Source of the DNA: Mesonia ostreae
GTDB taxonomy: Bacteria > Bacteroidota > Bacteroidia > Flavobacteriales > Flavobacteriaceae
Assembly (NCBI RefSeq): GCF_031845265.1
Contig: NZ_JAVRBG010000013.1
Location: 27,379-91,378 of the forward strand
Length of the DNA: 64,000 nt
Reading direction: 5' to 3'
The notes beneath the pieces are model-generated. The model was not told the DNA's origin, did not search any database, and worked only from the letters and a program-made list of their open reading frames with translations. Below, in pieces: positions 59,566 through 64,000 of the stretch. Position numbers and translations under genes: made by a program. Within the stretch, counting starts at the first letter, position 1; each line of letters begins with the position of its first letter.

Positions 59566-59683
59566 GGTAATTTTAAAAATTTGTGTGGTTGATTAGACAA
59601 AACAAACTGCCAAAAATGTTATATAAATGTGAAGCATTTAGACATTCATTTCTATTTTAGTAAATTCCATAAAAATTAGAATC

Positions 59684-60364
59684 ATGAAAATTACATTTTA
59701 CGGACAGAATAGTCTAGGATTAGAAATAGACGGAAAGCACATTATTGTAGATCCATTTATCACAGGTAACGATTTGGCAAAAGATAAAGTAGATATTCAG
59801 CAATTAAAGGCAGATTACATTTTAGTTACGCACGCGCATCAGGATCATACCTTAGATGTGGAAGCAATTGCTAAAAACACGGGCGCTATCATTGTAAGTA
59901 ATTTTGAAATCGCCAATCACTTCGAAGCTAAAGGTTTTGAAGTGCATCCTATGAATCACGGTGGTTCTTGGGAATTTGATTTTGGAAAAGTAAAATATGT
60001 GAATGCTATTCATACCAGCTCATTTCCAGATGGAAGCTACGGCGGCCAACCCGGGGGATTTGTGATAGAAGCAAACGAAAAATGTGTGTATATTGCAGGG
60101 GATACTGCTTTAACGATGGATATGAAGCTCATCCCTATGCGTCACCAAGTAGATTTAGCGGTTTTACCTATTGGCGATAATTTCACTATGGGCGTAGATG
60201 ATGCCGTAATTGCTAGTGATTTTATAGAATGTGATAAAATTTTAGGTTGCCATTACGATACGTTTGGGTTTATAGAAATTGACCATAAAGTAGCTAAAGA
60301 AAAATTTGAAATGAAAAAGAAAGAACTCCATCTTTTAGAGATAGGAGAAAGCATAGAAATTTAA
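59684..60364 (+). CDS. metal-dependent hydrolase, MBL-fold (UPF0173 type)
   Basis: The metallo-beta-lactamase fold is identified by THAHQDHTLD (His50, His52, Asp54, His55 bind the metals), the later histidine in NAIHTSSFP and the aspartate in IAGDTALTMDMK. The UPF0173/YtkL signature (FYGQNSLGLEIDGKHIIVDP at the start) is clear. The substrate is unknown. Its stop overlaps the menC start by one base (TAATG), so it is the first gene of the menC-CPBP-menE transcript; a link to menaquinone synthesis is suggested only by position. Confidence 0.92.
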   Translation: MKITFYGQNSLGLEIDGKHIIVDPFITGNDLAKDKVDIQQLKADYILVTHAHQDHTLDVEAIAKNTGAIIVSNFEIANHFEAKGFEVHPMNHGGSWEFDFGKVKYVNAIHTSSFPDGSYGGQPGGFVIEANEKCVYIAGDTALTMDMKLIPMRHQVDLAVLPIGDNFTMGVDDAVIASDFIECDKILGCHYDTFGFIEIDHKVAKEKFEMKKKELHLLEIGESIEI

Positions 60365-61407
60365 TGAAAGCACGCTATCAAAAACTTAATTTAAATTTTA
60401 AACGCCCCAGTGGAACTTCTCGGGGCGTTCTTACGACCAAAGAAACTTGGTATTTAATTCTAGAAAAAGAAGGTAAAAGAGGAATAGGTGAATGCGGAAT
60501 CCTTCGCGGATTAAGTATAGACGACCGTCCAGATTATGAGCAAAAGCTTCAATGGCTTTGTGAACATATTCATAAGAATCCAGCTTTTCTCTTTACGGAA
60601 TTAAAAGAATACCCGTCCATTATTTTTGGATTGGAAATGGCTTTGAAATCGCTAGAAAGTGAGCATCCTCATATTCTTTTTCCTTCTCTCTTTACGGAAG
60701 GAAAAAAAGGAATTCCTATCAACGGACTAATTTGGATGGGGAAGAAATCTTTTATGAAAGAGCAAATTCAGGAGAAAATAAAGCAAGGTTTTAGTTGCAT
60801 TAAACTTAAAATTGGAGCTATAGATTTTGAAGCAGAAATGGAACTTCTTCGGTACACTAGAAAAGAGTTTTCTGCCAATGATATAGAGTTACGCGTAGAT
60901 GCCAACGGAGCTTTCCTACCAGAAGAAGCCTTGGAAAAATTACAACGCCTAAGCGAACTAAATTTGCACAGTATCGAGCAACCCATCCGCCAAGGGCAAC
61001 TACAAGAAATGGCTAGGTTATGTGAGGTAACTCCGTTGCCTATCGCCTTAGATGAAGAATTAATAGGAGTTTTTAATACTTCCGATAAGGAAAAATTAAT
61101 TCAAGATATTAATCCGCAATATATAATTTTAAAACCGAGCTTAATAGGTGGGTTTCAAGGAATGGATGAATGGATTTCTCTAGCAAACCAAAATGATACA
61201 CATTGGTGGATCACAAGCGCTTTAGAAAGTAATGTAGGTCTTAATGCCATTGCACAATACACCTTTTTGCAAGGAAACACGATGCCACAAGGTTTGGGAA
61301 CGGGAGGTCTTTTTACCAATAATATCGAAAGTCCTTTGGAAGTAAAAGGCGAAAATTTATTTTACAATCCCATGCAATTTTGGGGAATTAACAAGCACCC
61401 ATTCTAA
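60364..61407 (+). CDS. menC: o-succinylbenzoate synthase
   Basis: MenC dehydrates SHCHC to o-succinylbenzoate. This enolase-superfamily enzyme has the catalytic KLKIGAIDFEAE block near residues 146-157 (KxK), the metal ligands in RVDANGAF near 180, EQP near 202 and DEEL near 228, and the second acid/base lysine in KPSLIGG near 256. Length 347 is normal. It overlaps the MBL gene and the following CPBP gene by one base each (TAATG), so the three are translationally coupled. Confidence 0.94.
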   Translation: MKARYQKLNLNFKRPSGTSRGVLTTKETWYLILEKEGKRGIGECGILRGLSIDDRPDYEQKLQWLCEHIHKNPAFLFTELKEYPSIIFGLEMALKSLESEHPHILFPSLFTEGKKGIPINGLIWMGKKSFMKEQIQEKIKQGFSCIKLKIGAIDFEAEMELLRYTRKEFSANDIELRVDANGAFLPEEALEKLQRLSELNLHSIEQPIRQGQLQEMARLCEVTPLPIALDEELIGVFNTSDKEKLIQDINPQYIILKPSLIGGFQGMDEWISLANQNDTHWWITSALESNVGLNAIAQYTFLQGNTMPQGLGTGGLFTNNIESPLEVKGENLFYNPMQFWGINKHPF

Positions 61408-62549
61408 TGTTTATAGAACAAGCATATCGCGGAAAGCACGATTTTTGGTTATATTTAGTAGGCTCATTAATTGTAGCATTAGCAGCGACCATAGGACAAA
61501 TTCCGTTAACCATTGCTATTTTTCTAGATCGAGGCCTTGATGTGGTGGGAATGTCGCAAACCGAGTTGATGCAAAGCCTAGATCCTAATCTTTTAATCTT
61601 CTTGTTATTATTGTCTTTTGCTGTTGGTTTTATAGGCCTAAAGTTGGCTGTAAAATACCTACACCAGATTAGTCTTATGAAAATTACCACCACCCGTAAA
61701 AAAATAGACTGGGGAAGAATTTTATTAGGATTTGGTTTAATAGCTGTATTTTCTTCGGTGTCTATTTTGATAGATTACCAGAGCAATCCAGAGAATTATG
61801 TATGGAATTATAAACCCATGCCTTTTCTTATTCTTTGTCTCATAGCCATTGTGATGGTTCCTATACAAACCAGTTTAGAAGAATATATTTTTAGAGGTTA
61901 TCTTATGCAGGGTTTTGGTATGGGAACAAGACACGAATATTTTTCTATAGGATTAATCGCCACTCTACTCATATCGCTCATTCTTTTTGGAGCTAATTAT
62001 TTATATGATTTAGACTTTGGTGAAAATGCTTTAATTGCGTTGGTATCACTAATAATTTTTGTTGGGATTCATATGTTTTTACAGGCAAGAAAAGTGTATG
62101 ATAAATCATCTTATATAAAATTTAATAACTCGTTTCAGTTTAAATTTACGCCTTTGATCATCACTTCGCTAATCTTTGGATTATTGCACTTAGCAAATCC
62201 AGAAGTGGGAAAACTAGGCTATACCATTCTATTTTTCTATATAGGAACTGGATTGTTTTTGGGAATTATTACTTTAATGGATGAAGGTATGGAGCTTGCT
62301 TTAGGTTTTCATGCGGGGAATAACCTTGTCGGAATTATTTTAGTCACCGCAAATTGGACTGCATTTCAGTCGGAGTCATTGTTGAAAGATGTGGCGGAAC
62401 CTAGCATTGGTTTCGATGTTTTCTTGCCTTTATTAATCGTTTATCCTATTTTTTATATCATTATGGCAAAAATGTACAAGTGGAATAACTGGAAAGAAAA
62501 GCTTTTTGGTAAGATTAAAGCTCCTCTAGAAACTAGAACACCAAATTAA
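61407..62549 (+). CDS. CPBP family intramembrane glutamic endopeptidase
   Basis: The protein has about eight membrane helices and the CPBP/Abi (Rce1-like) signature: EEYIFRGYLMQ (Glu158, Glu159, Arg163), then LIFGLLHLANPE with the HxxxN motif near residue 270, and FHAGNNLVG near 307. Family members cut peptides or prenylated proteins within the membrane, and some give bacteriocin self-immunity. Here it sits inside the menaquinone operon, overlapping menC by one base; the reason for this is unknown. The C-terminus is charged. Confidence 0.92.
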   Translation: MFIEQAYRGKHDFWLYLVGSLIVALAATIGQIPLTIAIFLDRGLDVVGMSQTELMQSLDPNLLIFLLLLSFAVGFIGLKLAVKYLHQISLMKITTTRKKIDWGRILLGFGLIAVFSSVSILIDYQSNPENYVWNYKPMPFLILCLIAIVMVPIQTSLEEYIFRGYLMQGFGMGTRHEYFSIGLIATLLISLILFGANYLYDLDFGENALIALVSLIIFVGIHMFLQARKVYDKSSYIKFNNSFQFKFTPLIITSLIFGLLHLANPEVGKLGYTILFFYIGTGLFLGIITLMDEGMELALGFHAGNNLVGIILVTANWTAFQSESLLKDVAEPSIGFDVFLPLLIVYPIFYIIMAKMYKWNNWKEKLFGKIKAPLETRTPN

Positions 62550-62603
62550 AAAAGCTTATTCTTTTGAAAATCTTAACTTTACACTGAATAACAAACCTTG
62601 GTT

Positions 62604-63704
62604 ATGGTAGAAAACACATTAGATTTTACGCAAATACATCAAGATTTTCAATGGAGAGGGAGTTCACTAGATGTGGTTAGCCTTAAAGAATTAGCGACTT
62701 TATATACCGAAGAAGGCGAACCCTATGAAGAAGAAATAGGAAAGTTTTTCTTAGACTGGTTAGATGATAAGGACTATGTTGAGGTGCATACTTCTGGCTC
62801 TACGGGGGCGCCCAAAATTATTCAAATCCGTAAAGAATGGATGTTTAATAGTGCCAAAGCAACGGGTAAATTTTTTGAGTTATCCGAGAAAACCACTGCT
62901 TTATTATGTTTGCCAGCTACCTATATTGCAGGAAAATTGATGGTGGTACGTGCCATGGTTTTAGGTTGGCATATAGATAGTGTACCGCCAAAATCTAATC
63001 CGCTAGACCAAGTTTTTAAACGTTATGATTTTTGTGCAATGACGCCATTTCAATTGGATAATTCCTTGGGAAGACTGCATTTGGTTTCTAAACTTATTGT
63101 GGGAGGCGGAGCTATTTCGCTTCCGCTGAAAGCACTTGTACAAGATTTACCTACGAAAGTTTACGAAACCTACGGAATGACTGAAACCGTAACGCATATT
63201 GCGGCAAGACGCGTGAACTCTGCAAAAAGTAAGCAAGGAGAGATTCCGTTTAAATTATTGCCAAATGTGAGTGTGAGTGTAGATGAACGCAATTGCTTGG
63301 TGATCAAAGCTCCTGGAGTGGCAGCAGCACCTATAGTTACCAATGATGTAGTTGAATTAGAAACGTATAAAAAGTTCTATTGGCGCGGAAGGATAGATCA
63401 CGTAATCAATACCGGAGGTGTCAAAATTTTTCCGGAGCAGGTAGAGCGAAAGTTAGCAAATACAATTCTGCACAGGTTTTTTATCACATCTCTTCCCGAT
63501 GACGCCTTAGGAGAAAAAATAATCTTGTTTGTAGAAGCTCCGTTTTCTGAAGAAAGCTTAGAAGAACTTACTCAGCAAATTAAAGAGATAGATGAAATAA
63601 CAAAATTTGAAAAGCCTAAAAAAATCTATTTTGTTGAAAAATTTGAGGAAACCCACACGGGGAAAATCCATAGAATTCATACGCTCAAAGCGAGATTGGA
63701 TTAG
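62604..63704 (+). CDS. menE: o-succinylbenzoate--CoA ligase (AMP-binding)
   Basis: MenE activates o-succinylbenzoate with CoA. The adenylating-enzyme signature TSGSTGAPKIIQIRK lies near residue 62, the adenine-binding YETYGMTETVTHIAAR near 192, and the hinge-lysine part TGGVKIFPEQVE near 268 with a short C-terminal domain (THTGKIHRIH supplies the catalytic lysine). At 366 residues it is shorter than the classical form but typical of Bacteroidota MenE. I chose the ATG at 62604 (MVENTLDF); an upstream TTG would add two residues. It follows the CPBP gene by 54 bases and completes the menA-menC-menE set of this region. Confidence 0.9.
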   Translation: MVENTLDFTQIHQDFQWRGSSLDVVSLKELATLYTEEGEPYEEEIGKFFLDWLDDKDYVEVHTSGSTGAPKIIQIRKEWMFNSAKATGKFFELSEKTTALLCLPATYIAGKLMVVRAMVLGWHIDSVPPKSNPLDQVFKRYDFCAMTPFQLDNSLGRLHLVSKLIVGGGAISLPLKALVQDLPTKVYETYGMTETVTHIAARRVNSAKSKQGEIPFKLLPNVSVSVDERNCLVIKAPGVAAAPIVTNDVVELETYKKFYWRGRIDHVINTGGVKIFPEQVERKLANTILHRFFITSLPDDALGEKIILFVEAPFSEESLEELTQQIKEIDEITKFEKPKKIYFVEKFEETHTGKIHRIHTLKARLD

Positions 63705-64000
63705 AGTTACGGTTTTGATTTGTTCTTGTATAATTAGGTTTACATCAGTAGCAACGAATAATTTATAAAGTTTTTAATGAATTATTTTATACCAAGCTCT
63801 TTTAATTATGCTAGTATTACTTTTCTATAATTAATGAAGTTAAGTAGGTTAATTTTTTCTATAATTAGCCTCACTTAAAAAACAAGGTATGTAATGATTG
63901 CTAGATTCAAGTAATAAACGCAACTGTATTATCCTGATATAGGTTGACCATTTTTGGGTTAAAATTTCATTTAATATTATTGTAATTTCACACGAAACAT
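63705..64000. other. non-coding end of the window
   Basis: This AT-rich stretch of 296 bases after menE shows no coding frame or hairpin. The 13-base sequence TTTTCTATAATTA occurs twice (63821-63833 and 63855-63867), which is too simple to interpret. The last bases end in CAT, which may be a start codon on the minus strand, but its frame closes within seven codons. Confidence 0.45.

Noticed and set aside
63821..63867. A 13-base direct repeat (TTTTCTATAATTA) at the window end
   Set aside because: It is A/T only apart from one C, so chance similarity in AT-rich DNA explains it.

Overview
The window is AT-rich chromosomal DNA from a member of the Bacteroidota, almost certainly family Flavobacteriaceae. 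The evidence is three proteins with type IX secretion (T9SS) C-terminal sorting domains, Omp28-like, DUF6029, DUF4494 and DUF6134 family proteins, menaquinone genes, and promoters of the Bacteroidota form (TTG, about 19 bases, TAnnTTTG). I saw no rRNA, tRNA, CRISPR array, transposase, phage gene or origin.

Layout. 1-8 kb: secreted serine hydrolase, K+ channel with two RCK modules, and a giant UvrA-like protein made of two fused UvrA copies. 8-13.5 kb is the accessory-looking part: small membrane protein, decayed outer-membrane protein remnant, WYL regulator facing two unrecognised genes, DUF4494 protein, cytochrome c with one broken haem motif, and a HigA-type antitoxin gene broken by a 21-base palindromic insertion. 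13.6-24.4 kb is a signalling region: propeller histidine kinase and LuxR-type regulator, S10 peptidase, a 50-codon Pmp3/YqaE protein, a lipoprotein, and a CheB-CheR-PAS histidine kinase with a receiver protein. 24.5-38.8 kb is mostly housekeeping: acyl-CoA-binding protein, psd, cdsA, LUD protein, ftsH, rsfS, birA, pyrE, NUDIX, M14 peptidase, coaD, ddl, PASTA protein, rluD-like synthase, yaaA. 38.8-44.5 kb is an envelope redox and T9SS cluster (Omp28-like, two T9SS cargo proteins, TlpA, DUF6029). 44.6-50.5 kb holds a truncated haemoglobin, an XRE regulator with a membrane partner and candidate operator, DUF2231 and lipoprotein genes, an AIM24-like protein and a secreted protein with a His/Met-rich patch. 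50.7-63.7 kb: pyruvate carboxylase, a uracil-DNA-glycosylase-like protein, an OmpA lipoprotein, a glycosyltransferase, a lone HsdR-N nuclease domain, holA, and menA/menC/menE with an MBL hydrolase and a CPBP protease.

How the genes work together. menA, menC and menE supply menaquinone steps; psd, cdsA and the acyl-CoA-binding protein serve phospholipid metabolism; ftsH and the LUD protein lie just upstream of them. The TlpA, T9SS-thioredoxin and Omp28 proteins look like one exported thiol-redox set. Two separate two-component systems occupy 13.6-24.4 kb.

The points most worth a second look are the palindromic insertion in the antitoxin gene, the four-module UvrA-like ATPase with one degenerate module, the CxxCP haem motif, the uncharacterised gene pair beside the WYL regulator, and a family of short GC-rich hairpins and repeats. 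I did not find a clearly new multi-gene system; the WYL-linked pair is the best candidate, and it rests on inference.
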